64,000 bases of DNA from Dipteronia dyeriana (taxonomy: Eukaryota; Streptophyta; Magnoliopsida; Sapindales; Sapindaceae). The notes beneath the pieces were generated by a model. The model did no database searches and was not told where the DNA came from. It saw nothing but the letters and a program-made list of their open reading frames with translations. Location of the stretch: NCBI GenBank assembly GCA_032871835.1, contig CM065296.1, positions 3,110,001-3,174,000 of the forward strand, in the 5' to 3' direction. Of the stretch, positions 22,100-34,310 are shown piece after piece. The translations under genes and the position numbers were made by a program. Numbering within the stretch: position 1 is the stretch's first letter; each line of letters starts with the position of its first letter.

Positions 22100-25000
22100 A
22101 AATGTTCTAGTTAGTTGGTAACTGCAGCACATATGCGTTGTCGTTAATTTTTCTAGAAAATCGGAATGAACCATACTTCCCTTTATGTAATTTAGTGTGA
22201 ATTATAGGATAACCGTTTTTCCTTAGATAGGCCATTACCAAATCACCTTATTGGAACTCTTTCTTGAGTCTGTGTTGGTCGGCATCTCCTTTAAACTTTT
22301 CATTGGCCACCTCCAAGTTGGCTTTCAACTTAGAATAAATCTGTTGGATCTATTATGCCATTTTCTTCAGCTTTAGTGACTCTTGGTAGTGAAAACAGAG
22401 CAACCAAATCCATGTATGCTTCGGCTGTTAAATGTAAACGGCCTCAAATGGAGATTTGACTATGGATCTATTCACCATGCTATTGTAAGCAAACTCATAT
22501 TGGGAAGATCCAGATCCCATTTCTTTGGTTTTCCCCACTATTACAACGTAACATATTTCCTAAAGTTCTATTGACTACCCCTATCTGACCATCCGTCTGA
22601 AGATGACAAGTACTACTGAACTATAATTTTGTGCCAAACCGCTTCCATAAAGTCTACAAAAGCCATCATAAAATATTGATAAACTTGACATCACGGTCCG
22701 AGGTAATAGTCTTTGAAACCCCATGCAAATGCACCACCTCTCGAAAAAATAAATCAGCCGCGTAACTCGCATCTGCTGTCTTCTTGCAAGAAACAAAATG
22801 TTTCATCTTGGAAAAACAGTTAACAACTACCGTTATTGAGTCTTTTACTCGTTATGTTCTAGAAAGCTCCAAATCGAAATCCATAGTCAGATCTTCCCAA
22901 ATTGTCACTGAAATGAGCAGATGAGTGTATAATCCAGTATTTGAAACTTGTCCCTTTGACTCCTAACAAATTCGGCAATGATGCACAATCTTTCCCACAT
23001 CCCTCTTCAAGTGCGACCAAAAATACCGCTCTGCTACTAGGCTGTTTGTTTTGTCTAGACCCAAATGTCCTTCTAATCCACCCCATAGAGTTCTCTAATA
23101 TGCTACTCACGTAAGGAACCCTGCAGAATGTACAACCTGCTAGCTTTAAACAAAAATCTATCATGAATAAGAAAATCTCAAGTATCATGGTGATTACAAC
23201 ACAACTCCCACGCCCGTTGAAAATCCGCATCATCCGCATACCGCTCCTTTAAACTTTCTAGTAACCTGGGCCTCTACAGTAATCGGTAAAGTTACTCTCT
23301 TGCTTAATGTGTCTGCTACTTTATTCAATTATCCAGACTTATGTTGAGTGAAAAGGTAAACTTTTGCAAGAAAGTAATCCATCTGGCAGACATGTTGTTC
23401 ATGTGGTTCTGACTGTTAATACATTTCAACGCCCGATGGTCGCTGAAAAGCATAAATTTCTTCTAGATCAAATAATGCTGTCAGTGCATTAGTGCCTGAA
23501 ATACTGTAAAGAATTCTTATTCGTATGTTGTCCACTTTTGTAGTGTGTAACTTAGCTTCTAACTGAAAAATTCTATTGGACATCTTTCTTGGGATAAAAC
23601 CGCACTAATTTTTTTTCTAGACGCATCACACTCAACTTTGAACAACTTATCAAAATTTGACAATGCTATAACAAGTGATTAGCTCAACTTCTCTTTCAGT
23701 AGCGTGAAACTCACCTCATCATTGGAACTTCCCTTTCTTGGTACATTCTCTGATAGAGGCTGCTATGCTACTGAAATTATGAATAAATCACCGATAAAAT
23801 GTTGCTAATCCGTTAAAGCTCCTCACCTCACTGACTGATTTCGGAGTTGGCCACACCCGTATTGCCTTCACCTTTGAAGAATCAACTCGGACTCCCTCAG
23901 CTTCTGCAACAAACCAAAGAAACAACAAACTGGTCTGTAAAAAAACTGCATTTCTTTTTATTGATGAATAACTTGTTTTCTCACAGAATTGCTAACACCC
24001 TACTCAAATGCTCTAGATGCATCTCCTCATCAGGGTTGTAGTCTATGGATGAGAATATCATCGAAATAAATGACATCAAATCTACAGGAAAAGGGTCATA
24101 GTACATGGTTCATCACCCGTATAAAAGTACTCAACGCGTTTGACAACCCGAATGACATCTCTAGCCACTCATACAATACAGAGTGAGTTTTGAACACAGC
24201 TTTCCATTCATCTCTAGGTCAGATTCGAATTTGATGGTTCCCATTTCGTAGATCAATTTTGAAAAATATCTTTGCACCGTTCAATTGATCCAACATGTCG
24301 TGCAGCCTAGGAATTGGATAGTTGTATCTCACCGTGATCTTATTAATGGCTCTGTTATCTACACACATCCACAAACTTTCATTCTTCTTTGATGCTTATA
24401 ATGCCAAAAATGCTACATGGTTCTTACTTTATTGAATGTACCACTTCTACAGCAACTCATCGACTGATTTTGAAGGATTTCATTCTCCTGCAGGCGTATC
24501 CTATAATACGAGAGGTTAGACAAACTAGATCCTGGAACCAAGTCGATATGATATTGAATGTCCCTTAACGATGGTAAATCGTTTGACCTGTGTTCAGTGG
24601 TTAGGTTTGAAAACTCTCCTAGAAGTGGTTGAACATTTTCTAGAACTGTATCAACTTTCATCTCCTCCTCTTATGCTAATAGGACATAACAATCACAATC
24701 TAGAGTTACATTCCCCTCTACGACAGGCAAATGATTCTCCTCGGTCTGCTTCTTCTTTCTGTCCACTGGTTTTTAAGACTGGAGGCTTCAAAGTAACCTT
24801 GATTTTGTTCCACCAGAATTTGTACGTGTTAGGCTTTTCTTTAAAAGTCACGTCTACATCATGCTACCATGGCCTGCCTAGTAAAATGTTACATGCATCA
24901 ATATCTACCATATCGTAAACCACATAATCTTCATAAAAATTTCTAACTGAAAAAGGAGCTCGACATACCTCATTAACCATATCCGGAGCTCCATAAACCT

Positions 25001-26150
25001 TTCGGATCCATCGTAGGCTATATTGTGTTAGATGTTTTTAGTTGGCAAGTTTAGTTTCTTTACTAGCGCATTTGACACTAGATTCTCGCTACTACCAGTG
25101 TCGATAACTACTCGGACCACTTGCCCGTTGACCATTGTGTTAGTTCTGAATACTTGATGGCGAGTGGATGACTTTATCACTTTCATGGGAGTGAAGAAAA
25201 CTCGTTGCACTATACATAAAATTTGTTGAACCGTTCCCATAAAATCTTCACCCTCATCTTCTATGCCCTCAACAATATCTTCCCACGCCTCATATTCTTC
25301 TCCATCCTCACCTTCCATCAGATTCACGGTTGGCCTTAGTGAACATTGATTTGAACGATGCTCTGGTTTGTTGCACTGGTAACATGCGCTAGGCATAAGC
25401 TGCGCATATGGATTATTTTGTTGAGTTGAATTGTTTTGAGTTCTTCTTGCCCTAGTTGTTCCACTTCTAGTACCAGTAACTCTCGCTCCAGCAATTCCCG
25501 CTCCAGTTTCACTTGGTCCTGCAGGCTTATTGTGTGGTGCCTAGAACTGCTGACTGTTGTATCGACCTCTTACAATTGGTTGGACTGGTTCCTCTGAATT
25601 TCATGCCATATTAAACGCTTTAATGTATTAATCATATTCATGTACTCATTGATCTCTGGCTTTAACCTTGCCCGAAATCTTGCTATCTATATGTTCTCGT
25701 TGTCGAGAAGCAAGTTTTGCGAGTTCAACCGGATGAATTCATTGATGTATTCGTCCACCGATAGATTCCCCTACTAGCAATTTTGCATTTGCATAAACAA
25801 CCATTGATCATAACCAGGGGGAAGGAATTTAGCCACAAACTTACTCTTCATCTTCTCAAAGTTATTGATCGGACCATTTCCTTTTAATGCTCGTTGGTTC
25901 TTGAGATGCTTCCAATAAGCTAGAGCCGACCCCCTTCAATTTATTGGTCACCACATTTATTTTTCAATCTACTGAACAATCCATGACTTCAAACCCCGAT
26001 TCCACCTCATCTACCCACGTAAAAAATTCATCAACGTTCTGGGTCCCTTTGAATTCAGGAATATTGACCAGGATCTTGTAATCCTTGTATCCTTGTGTCC
26101 ATCGCGAGCCACGACCTTCCTCATCATCCATGGATGGGCTCCAAAATGTC
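22100..26150 (-). pseudogene. Ty3-gypsy gag-pol polyprotein, decayed
   Basis: Minus-strand order: gag (about 26150-25400), a CCHC knuckle with Gly replaced (about 25384-25343, CYQCNKPEHRSNQC), aspartic protease VIDTGSSENLVS (about 25108-25073), reverse transcriptase (about 24400-23990, with CVDNRAINK and YFDDILIH near 24070-24040), RNase H (about 23650-23330) and integrase with an HHCC finger ([16 protein letters not shown], about 23020-22970) and core to about 22230. Protease before RT and integrase last is the Ty3-gypsy order; the SSEN protease and gag style suggest a chromovirus-like lineage. Stops and frame changes are found in every domain. No chromodomain was recognised at the C-terminus. 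Confidence 0.85.
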
Positions 26151-26167
26151 TGGAATTGGCCCTACAA

Positions 26168-26544
26168 GGATGTATATTGATGAGAAGTGACAGTCATTTA
26201 TAAAGATGCCTGCTACCATTGCCAGGGGTATGGTCAAGGACATGCCTAGTGTCGCAACTAATGGAGTCGTCCATAGCATAGAAACGACCATGAATCATCT
26301 CAGGTTATATAACTAATAAAATAATAGAATTGTAGCAGACAATTTGGTTTGTGGTTTTACGACATATAGGTTTTGTTTGTTTTATTGTTTGCGAGAGGTG
26401 AATTGAATGGGTTATCAAGCTACGAATTCAAGTTCGCATAGCTTCTACACTTGACCATAGAAATTTCTTTGAAATTGAACATAACATTTTCAATAGTTAT
26501 GGAGTCCAATCGTATTCCCAAAGGATATAGAGGCTGATAAACAT
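26168..26544 (-). pseudogene. SLC35F-like gene copy A: exon 7 remainder and intron 6
   Basis: Matches 34876-35256 of the transporter gene. On the minus strand exon 7 reads WTTPLVATLGMSLTIPLAMV, in frame through the point where the other copy has an extra base (near 34947). The 3' splice site before exon 7 has changed from CAG to CAT (near 26305), so this copy cannot splice normally. Similarity stops about at the 5' splice site of intron 6. Together with 19088-19217 and 20279-20297 it forms one partial gene copy split by two insertions. Confidence 0.85.
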
Positions 26545-26772
26545 TCCAAAAGTTATCTTCCACCTTCTTCACTCTTTTTGGACAATCAACGATATAGAAG
26601 CATTTTGCTTATCAGTCATGTGGAAGGATCCTTGTAGTGGTCTTGGAGAGTAAGGGGTTTCAAACATGCATAAAGGTGAAGTGACCATCTAATGACCAGT
26701 TACAGGTAAAGATTGAATTTTAATCGCAAAAGCCTAATTTGTGTGGCTAGCTGACAATCTTAGAACTATTCA

Positions 26773-27433
26773 AAAATGAACTTCACAAAGGAACACCATC
26801 TCGAGGGAAATGATGTGATTGCAAAGGTTGAAGCCATGAAGAAAGCCATTATGCTTATGTTGAATGGTGAAACCTTGCCCCAGATTTTTATCACCATATA
26901 TTTGTTAGATATGTTTTGCCTTCTGAGGACCACGTAGTACAAAAGCTATTACTTATATATTTGGAATCATCGAGAAAACAGATGCTGCCTGAAATGATTT
27001 TGATATGACAAAATTTAAGGAACAATCTTCAACACCCACATGAATATATCTGTGAGGTTACATTAAGGTTTCTCTGCCGCTAGAATGAGACAAATAATCA
27101 AGCCCTAAAACGTGCAACTGGAGAGTTCATCAAGGATAGAGAGATGTAAATAAACTTAGTGGATATGTGACAGTTCACCACTATGATATTGTCCTTGACG
27201 TTACGGTTATTAGTCGCACCAAGGAAACCCTTCAGAATTTGTGCTTGGAGTTGGCTACTGTTGGTGATCTTAAGCTCGTTGAGTGTCCACAGAATTATAC
27301 ACTGGCACCTGAATCAAGCAAGCAAATTAATAAAGGTGAACATCAAGGTTTCCACAACTGAGACTGGAGTTATATTCAGAAATATTGTATATGAGACTTC
27401 CAGCGTGCTTGAACGAATAGTTGTTGTCCTCAA
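26773..27433 (+). pseudogene. Coatomer subunit beta (beta-COP) pseudogene, 5' and middle parts
   Basis: Beta-COP is a core subunit of the COPI coat on Golgi-derived vesicles. Two parts are recognisable: an N-terminal stretch (about 26776-27090: HKGTPS, NGETLPQIFITI, EDHVVQKLLL, NLQHPHEYI) and, after a large internal deletion, a C-terminal stretch (about 27090-27433: [71 protein letters not shown]). The reading is disrupted by several stops and frameshifts. At 27433 it is cut by an LTR retrotransposon and resumes at 30682. A retained intron donor after the last segment argues for a genomic copy, not a processed one. Confidence 0.85.
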
Positions 27434-27899
27434 TGCAGTAAAACTAAAATACTAACTTGATAAGTAGATAGATGCTTGTAAATTGTTACAATGTCCTAAA
27501 ACAGTATTTCACCCTTCCTCTTGTGCTTGAAGTTCTACAGGTGACTGTTTTTCAAGATACAACTATCTGTATTCTAATTTCTAGCTCTAGAAATTATATA
27601 CCTAACAAACTTTGTAGATTTCCTCTCAATAAAGTGTATATATATTTTGTGCAGAAATTTACTCCTTAACTTTATGTCTTAAAAAACTCTAACTATATCT
27701 CTTGTAATTTTAGAATGAATTTTCATTCCAATTCATATACTCATATGTGTCTCTTGGTAAAGATACGTGGGAAGAATTGCATCTCTTGTATTGAAAGACA
27801 TAATTTTTCACTTTAATGGACATGACTTTTGGATTGTTCTATTTTGAACCGACACAACTTTTAATTCGTGTCTCTTGAATTTCATTCAAAATTCCAACA
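27434..27899 (-). repeat. 3' LTR of the copia-like element
   Basis: 466 bp, bounded by TGCAGTAAAAC and AATTCCAACA in plus orientation. Differences from the other LTR include many substitutions and small indels, so the insertion is not recent. Confidence 0.85.
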
Positions 27900-28899
27900 A
27901 TACTCCACATTTGAATCGAAATTCAAGATCCTATATTTATGCTACGATCTTAGACTACCAAGTGAATGCATTTGAGAGGAATTGAAGTGTTATGCATCGA
28001 GAGAAGTGTCTTTTAGACTTGAACTTGCCCTAGTGAAGACATATCGGATTTACTTGGTGATACAGTGGATATAGATGATCTTGAACTGTTCACCATTGCA
28101 GTAAATCAAGGCAATATGTCTCACACATAACACTACTTAATATACGTTAGTTCATACGTTTTTGTTAATTTTGGTCCTGAAAAGGTCTCGGTGTCCATGA
28201 TAGCTTTAGAGAATTTAGCCTTTTTCATTCTCATAAATGTGACCCCGCATTTATAATTATATAGGTGACACTAATTAAATTTTTTATGTTTAACTCTTCT
28301 TTATAACAAGATATCAGTGTCATTATATGCAAAGCATATCCTTCACACCCGCATACAACACACCAACCATCATAGGAATGAATTAAATTGTGTGTTCTAC
28401 AATTTAAGTCTTACCAAACCAGTTTGCCTATTGAACTTAGACTATGGGATCTCCAATCAACTAGGTTAGGTTTCCGTTTGGTTTGAATCATTAAGTGGCT
28501 ATAAACTCATTCCCCTCGATGTAATATTTAATTTGCTCTCTAGGTTGGCCTTTTGTCAAAGAATCTACAATATTGTCCTTAGATCATAGTTTAGTTCTCT
28601 CGTGTAAAAGAACTTCAATTTTTACAAGGCAATCCCACACTTTAAGGGTCTTATTTGTTGAAATTCGTCTTTTCAAGTAAGTGAAACCCTTATTAACTAT
28701 ATTAATATCATTGGTAACAATTGCATTTAGTTTGAATAAGACATTATCCAAACAACCATTTCCCACAAACATTAACCCACATATCAAACTCAAATACTAG
28801 TTTGAAAATTTTATTACTAATGACAATCTTATGCCTTATGTCCTGACTTCCCACAAACCCAACAACGACCTTTGATTTTTTTGAAATCATTACACTGTG

Positions 28900-30209
28900 A
28901 TGTATGGGGTTTGATGGGTTTCCTAGAACCTTTCTAGCTATGATTATTTTGGAAATGGTAATATTATATGATTGTAAGAAAAGAGAAGAATCGGATAATG
29001 CAGAAGCATAAAAGATGATGAATTAAGTAACCATTCATTTAGGTTACAATTCTTAATCATCACTATAAATAAAAAGGTTTTAATTTTAAGAGACATACCT
29101 TGTTGTAATTAAAAGACACAACCTTTAGTTATCGTCTCATAATTATCAACATGTCTTTCAATTAAAAGGCATAACTCTAGAAATTTAAACGATAAATTCC
29201 AAGAGACGGTACTCTTCGAATCAAACCAATCAAATAATACTAATGTGTTTATTCACCAAATGGACACAAAAATTTGTATCCAATTACAACGCTTCAAAAT
29301 GTCTTTTATTGAGATATTGCATTTCTCTATAATTCTTTCTTTATTCTACAATCAATATATATACAATCAATCAAACCACATTCATTTATACATTTATATA
29401 ATCTATTTGCAAGTTATAAATCATGCGGGTAAAATCAATGCAAATAATAAGGAATAAAATACGCAGGTAATTGTGGCAAATAATATGAAAAATAAATAAT
29501 TTTTCAAATGTTGTGCATTTTATTATAATGCTAAAACACGAGTCTTCAAATTTTGTTTCTAATCCCACATATTCGTTTGGCATGTTTGAAATACAAGTTT
29601 CATAAAAATCTACATTCTAGTGGCTCATTGAACCAATTAACATGCTAAAACTCATGCTAGATTGATCAACATTAAACATTGAAAATGTGCAACGCCTTAC
29701 ATTAAACATTTATTCATAAGGTACGTAGAATCCCAATTTCTTGGATAAGATAATATTGTGTCTAACTCATGCAATTCATAAATTAAAATGCAAAAGAATT
29801 CTTAGTGCATGTATCAGATATACAGGCACATGATGCACACATCTCCACTCTTTTGGAGTATTAATTCCAATTGAAAATTAATGGTTCCAAATAAATATGA
29901 CCGATGTCAACTCTGTTAATTATTATGACCGTTTGTTTGGCGCTTGCAATACACTTATACATTTGTAAAAAAAATTGACTTTTCAAATTCAATAATGTAT
30001 TATCATACACTTCTATAATTCCATTTATGGTCACTGATTGTGAGTTCATAATAAAATACTGTTTTAGATTGTTGGAGACACAATAACCAGTGAAAGAAAA
30101 TAGAAGAAAAATATAATTGTTTATACAGTAAAATATAAACAACAGTTTTGAAAAACTTAATATTTCAATAATCTACTGCAATTAAATAACAACAAATAAC
30201 AAAAAAAAA
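28900..30209. other. AT-rich interior of the deleted copia-like element
   Basis: No domain seen. Between the gag knuckle and the 5' LTR one would expect the rest of gag; nothing recognisable remains. Confidence 0.5.
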
Positions 30210-30681
30210 TGCAGTAAAACCAAGATACTAACTTGATAAGTAGATAGAGGCTTGTAAATGGTTGCAATGTCCTAAAACAGTATTTCACCCCTCCTCTTTG
30301 TGTTTGAAGTTCTACAGGCGACTGTTTTCCAGAATATAAATATCTGTATTCTAATTTCTAGCACTAGAAATTAGAACCCCAACGAACTTTGTATATTTCC
30401 TCTTAATAAAGTGTATATATACTTTGTGTAGAAATTTACTCATAAACTTTCTGTCTTAAAAAACTCTAACTATATATCTTGTTATTTTAGAATGAATTTT
30501 CATTCCAATTCATAGACTCATATATGTCTCTCGGTAAAGACACATCTTCTAGGAAAAGTTACATTTCTTTTATGGAAAAACATAATTTTTCACTCTAATA
30601 GACATGACTTTTGAATTGTTCTATTTTGAACCGACACAACTTTTAATTCGTATATCTTGAATTTCATTCAAAATTCCAACA
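30210..30681 (-). repeat. 5' LTR of the copia-like element
   Basis: 472 bp, same borders as 27434-27899. No clear tRNA-Met primer-binding site was found next to it on the minus strand (a T run follows), consistent with decay. Confidence 0.8.
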
Positions 30682-30791
30682 GTCAATGACATTCACATTG
30701 ACATCATGGACTATATCTCTCCTGCTGTTTGTAGTGACGCAGCTTTTAGAACTATGTGGACCGGGTTCGAGTGGGAAAACAAGGTATTTCT
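30682..30791 (+). pseudogene. Beta-COP pseudogene, continuation after the retrotransposon
   Basis: Reads [20 protein letters not shown] then [13 protein letters not shown], directly continuing the protein interrupted at 27433. The last codon AAG is followed by GTATTTCTG, a plausible 5' splice site, so an intron seems to have been copied with the gene. The next expected coding segment was not found before 31250. Confidence 0.85.
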
Positions 30792-31252
30792 GTCATTCAT
30801 CGATTTTTTCACAGAGTTGTTATTTATGTTCTTTGTGGGTTTACATAAGATCTTAATTTATTTTTTCTATCTAATAAACTAGGGCTCTCTAGTAGTCTTG
30901 TGTAGTAGGGTCGATGTAAACCATTGTGATAAATAATGGGAAAATTTGCTCTTTTATCTCTTGTCGTCCAAGATTATTATCTGCCTATTTTGTTACAGAT
31001 TTTAATTTGAAATGGCTGCATGATAACACCAAATGCTTCTGTTTTAGACTTTACAAAAGAGATTCTCTTTTCAATCAAGAAATCTAGTATGTGATCTTTT
31101 GGACATATTTTGAAAGTAATACATTAAGATCTTGTTGTATATTCATCGGATTGGACTGGGTAACGACAGGGAATAAAAAAGAGAATACGGGTATAGTAAT
31201 AATGGACTTTTATTTGCCTTGGATGTAGTCCTCAATTGCAGTAGCAGACTTA
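30792..31252. other. Probably intron remains of the beta-COP pseudogene
   Basis: Follows a plausible 5' splice site; AT-rich, no ORF, no recognised domain. It ends at the Harbinger-type element. Confidence 0.4.
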
Positions 31253-32115
31253 GGCCTTATTTGATTTTTTGACTTAACACCGAATGATACTTATTGTGTT
31301 TTATTAAGCTGTTTTGTTTGATTTTATATTGTGTTTTATTCAGCTGTTTTGTTTGATTTTATAAGTACTAAAATCATTTAATGAGCTATTAAAACCATTT
31401 TTTTTAATAAAAAGTGAATTTTTTCCAATTTTCACTTAACACAAATCCAATAGAATTAATTACAAACTTTTACTTTCAAAACTATCCTTACTAATTTTAT
31501 ATATTTTCAATTCTGATTTTGTTAAAACTCTAATCATATTAATACTTTTTTTTCTTCTCACTGTAAAGAACTTTAACATCTTTTTCACTTGTTCTAAAAA
31601 TTAATTGGAGAATGGTTTTCATGGTGGTTTTGTTTTGAGTTTTTTTGTTTGGTTTTGAGATGTTAATTTATATATATATGAAATGCACCGGCCTATGTTA
31701 TTTGGGTCAAAATCAAGTAGTAATTGATTTTTTGTTTTTATTAATATTTCTTGAGAATTTTAGAATACATCACCATCAAATATTATGTTCATTTTTAATG
31801 TAATTTAACAAATGAAATAATGTATGAAATATTTTTAATACCTAAATAAATTTATTTTATAATTAATTTACATGTTAGAGTTGTCCTTAATATATTAAAA
31901 TGTAAATATATAACAAATAATAGTTAGAAGAGTATAGATGTAAAAATATTTATTTTCAGATATTTATAACTTAAAAAAATAAACAACCTATAACTTATAT
32001 TCAGTTTTAGTGAAAAAAAATAAACATGTTTATCAGTTTTCAATTTTTAATCACTATTCAGTCTTCAGTAACATTCAATACTATTCAATCTTCAAACAAA
32101 AAATCAAACGGAGCC
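31253..32115. mobile_element. Non-autonomous PIF/Harbinger-type element (MITE-like, 863 bp)
   Basis: Ends are imperfect inverted repeats (GGCCTTATTTGATTTTTT at left; GGCTCCGTTTGATTTTTTG as the reverse complement of the right end). A perfect 3-bp TTA target duplication flanks it (31250-31252 and 32116-32118), as expected for PIF/Harbinger. The interior is very AT-rich and lacks any transposase. Confidence 0.75.
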
Positions 32116-32118
32116 TTA

Positions 32119-32779
32119 GAGTGGTAACTAACTACTCAAGCAAACTACATTTTGGCAAATATTTTTTTTTTTAATTAAAAAAAATCATCCAAGGAGAAGA
32201 AGAAAAGTAACAAAAATTATGTTTTTTTGATAAAAAAAAGTAATTTTTTTAATAAAAAAAAGGTGAAAAACAAAAACAAAAACAAAAATAAATAGTATAT
32301 TTTCCAAATATTTCACTGTTAGTATTGATTTTATTTTTCATTTTGTATTTTGCTTTTTGAAAATAAAATAATAAACGTGAATTCGAAATTGTTTTTAAAA
32401 AATTAAAGTAAAACGGGATGAAAAACAATTACAGCACGGGACCTTAATATTAATCGTATCCATCTTTCAAGTCCTCCAACGCAAGGGAGATTATTTGCAA
32501 ACGTTTTACAATTTGACACTTTTGCCCTTCAGTCTTTTACAATTTTATAACTTTATTAACTGTTATAAAATTTATTTTTTGAAAAAAAAAATACTTAAAA
32601 TATATTTATTTATTTATTAAAATGGAATTATATAATAACTCAAAATTAAACAAGTCGATCGATCAAACACAAAATTAAAAGCATTAGTTCTCTCATGTCT
32701 GATACAACAAAAATAAAAATAAATATATATACATTGTCAATTTGTCAGTATTGCTTTGGTTTTTTTTTTTCAAACATCA
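32119..32779. other. No gene seen; very AT-rich
   Basis: Long A and T runs, no ORF of note and no recognised repeat end. Confidence 0.6.
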
Positions 32780-32787
32780 CCACCATT

Positions 32788-33358
32788 TAGGGATGCACAT
32801 TTATCCCCGGGGTCTAAAATCCCCGCACCCCATCCCTATTTGGGGATTTTTTTATATTGGGAAAAATGGAGGGGGGTGGGGGAATTAAAATGGGGATAAG
32901 GATGGGGGACCCATCCCCATCCCCATTTCCCCATTTCCCCCACAATTAAATTGAAATGGGGATGGGGATGGAGATCCCAATTTTTCCATTTCTCCCAAAA
33001 GTATATAAATATAATTATAATATATATTTGAATTATTTGAAATATTTTATGTTAAATATGTAATGCATTGATATTTTTTATTTGTAATGAAACATCTTTT
33101 TTTAATTTAATTTCTAATTTCTAATTTCTAATTAAATAGGGAAATGGGAAAATGGGAGACCGTGGATACGAGGAAACAGAAAAAAAAAACGGAAAAAATG
33201 GGGAACTGGGGATGGGAATGGGGGGACCTCCCCCCAAACATTCTTATCCCCATTTTCTCCAAATGAGGAAATGAGGGGGGATGAAGGAAGGGTCTAGGAA
33301 GTGGGGATAGAGATGGGGGGACCTATATCCATCCTCATTCCCCAAACGTGCATCCCTA
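32788..33358. mobile_element. Non-autonomous hAT-type element (571 bp)
   Basis: Inverted ends TAGGGATGCAC at both sides, continuing into GGGGAT/CCCCATCCCCATT-rich subterminal repeats. Flanked by an 8-bp target duplication CCACCATT (32780-32787) and CCACCATC (33359-33366), seven of eight matching. TAGGGATG ends and 8-bp duplications are typical of hAT elements. No coding capacity. Confidence 0.85.
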
Positions 33359-33366
33359 CCACCATC

Positions 33367-34107
33367 ACTAAATTCCATATAATCCAATAATAATTAATCA
33401 ACACAAAATTCATGCAAATTGCAATTTATGTTCCCAAAACCTTATTTAAGAACAATCATCAATTGCCCGGTTATATTTAAAGGGATACATGTTAACACTA
33501 CCCTATATAAAATTACAATATCCATCACATTCAGCCTTGACAATATAGTACCACCCTCCAAATGTTTCAGTGCCTGAATCCACTTACCAGTTAACAGTAT
33601 CAACATGATCTTCTAAAAACTGAAAATAATCTCCATCAAAACCTATTTCAATCTACATTGCTATTTGCTGCTTCAATTCATCTTATACATCAAATTATTT
33701 TGAGCTAATTACACCAAATTTCCCTTATATTTGATCTTTTATACGTAGAAACAACTTTAAACTTCCCCTAACGTTAATCAAAATCGGTCAAACTTACTGG
33801 TTGACCAAGTTTAACTAATAAAATATCAAAATACCACCGAAATTATTAATTAATTTTTTAAGAAGTTTTTTTTAAATGGATCTCCACTGTCCATCTTTAG
33901 ATGAATGGTGGTCAGTGGAGATCGATTTTTTTTTTAAAGCAAAAATGTAATTTTAAGAAGTAAAAAAAAATATCCACTGATCCAGATCTCTAACCTTTTT
34001 GATCTCAATTCAACGCGGTGGATGTGGATGGACTTGCTTATTTACTTGGATTCAGTCGTCCGGCTCAATTTAATAGGTCTTGATCATGCTAAATTCATTC
34101 ACAATTA
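33367..34107. other. No gene seen
   Basis: AT-rich. Around 33880-33960 a short inverted repeat (AATGGATCTCCACTGTCCATC and the inverse near 33905) could form a hairpin. No ORF is recognised. Confidence 0.5.
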
Positions 34108-34310
34108 TATCTAAAATGGTGATATAGACAATATTATACATAAAATTTGTGAAATAAAATTGGGCCTCAAATGGTGATATTTGGAGTTGTGAATTTGTGA
34201 AATAAAATTGCAGATATAGGCAATATTATACATGATATGCTTTGGGGTTGCAAATTTGTGAAATAAAATTAGGTCTCAAATGGTGATATAGACAATATTA
34301 CAAAGGACCA
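34108..34310. repeat. Tandem repeat of roughly 65-100 bp units
   Basis: Three imperfect copies built on TTTGTGAAATAAAATT, CTCAAATGGTGATATAG and GGCAATATTATACAT. Non-coding. A 62-codon Asn-rich frame follows (34315-34503) with no known relatives that I recognise. Confidence 0.7.

Larger units (their letters stand above)
20298..26167 (-). mobile_element. 5.9-kb inserted segment with Ty3-gypsy gag-pol and one LTR
   Basis: Bounded by TGTAGGG (20298-20304) and its inverse CCCTACA (26161-26167), flanked by AGGA on both sides (20294-20297 and 26168-26171), in the middle of exon 7 of SLC35F-like copy A. Inside is a minus-strand Ty3-gypsy gag-protease-RT-RNase H-integrase (about 26150-22100), then a polypurine tract and an LTR start (21998). 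No 5' LTR lies before gag: the gag-like frame runs almost to the right border. About 1.3 kb (20305-21650) of unassigned AT-rich DNA lies at the left. So this is a gypsy element missing its 5' LTR, or a compound insertion. Confidence 0.6.
27434..30681 (-). mobile_element. Internally deleted copia-like LTR retrotransposon
   Basis: Two LTRs in direct orientation (27434-27899 and 30210-30681) share most of their sequence. On the minus strand each starts TGTTGGAATTTTG and ends TTTTACTGCA, and a polypurine tract AAATGTGGAGTAT precedes the 3' LTR at 27900. The target duplication is CTCAA (27429-27433) versus GTCAA (30682-30686). The 2.3-kb inside keeps scraps of copia protein: a CCHC knuckle with an internal stop (about 28865-28824, CWVCGKSGHKA), a pre-integrase piece (28793-28690, FVGNGCLDNVLFKLN) and an RNase H C-terminus-like end near 28560. 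Integrase and RT are gone. It interrupts the beta-COP pseudogene. Confidence 0.85.

Noticed and set aside
26160..26544. Possible new gene right of the gypsy element
   Set aside because: It aligns with exon 7 and intron 6 of the SLC35F-like gene at 34876-35256.
30982..31100. Search for the next beta-COP exon after the donor at 30791
   Set aside because: No match to the expected continuation could be read in any frame before the Harbinger-type element.
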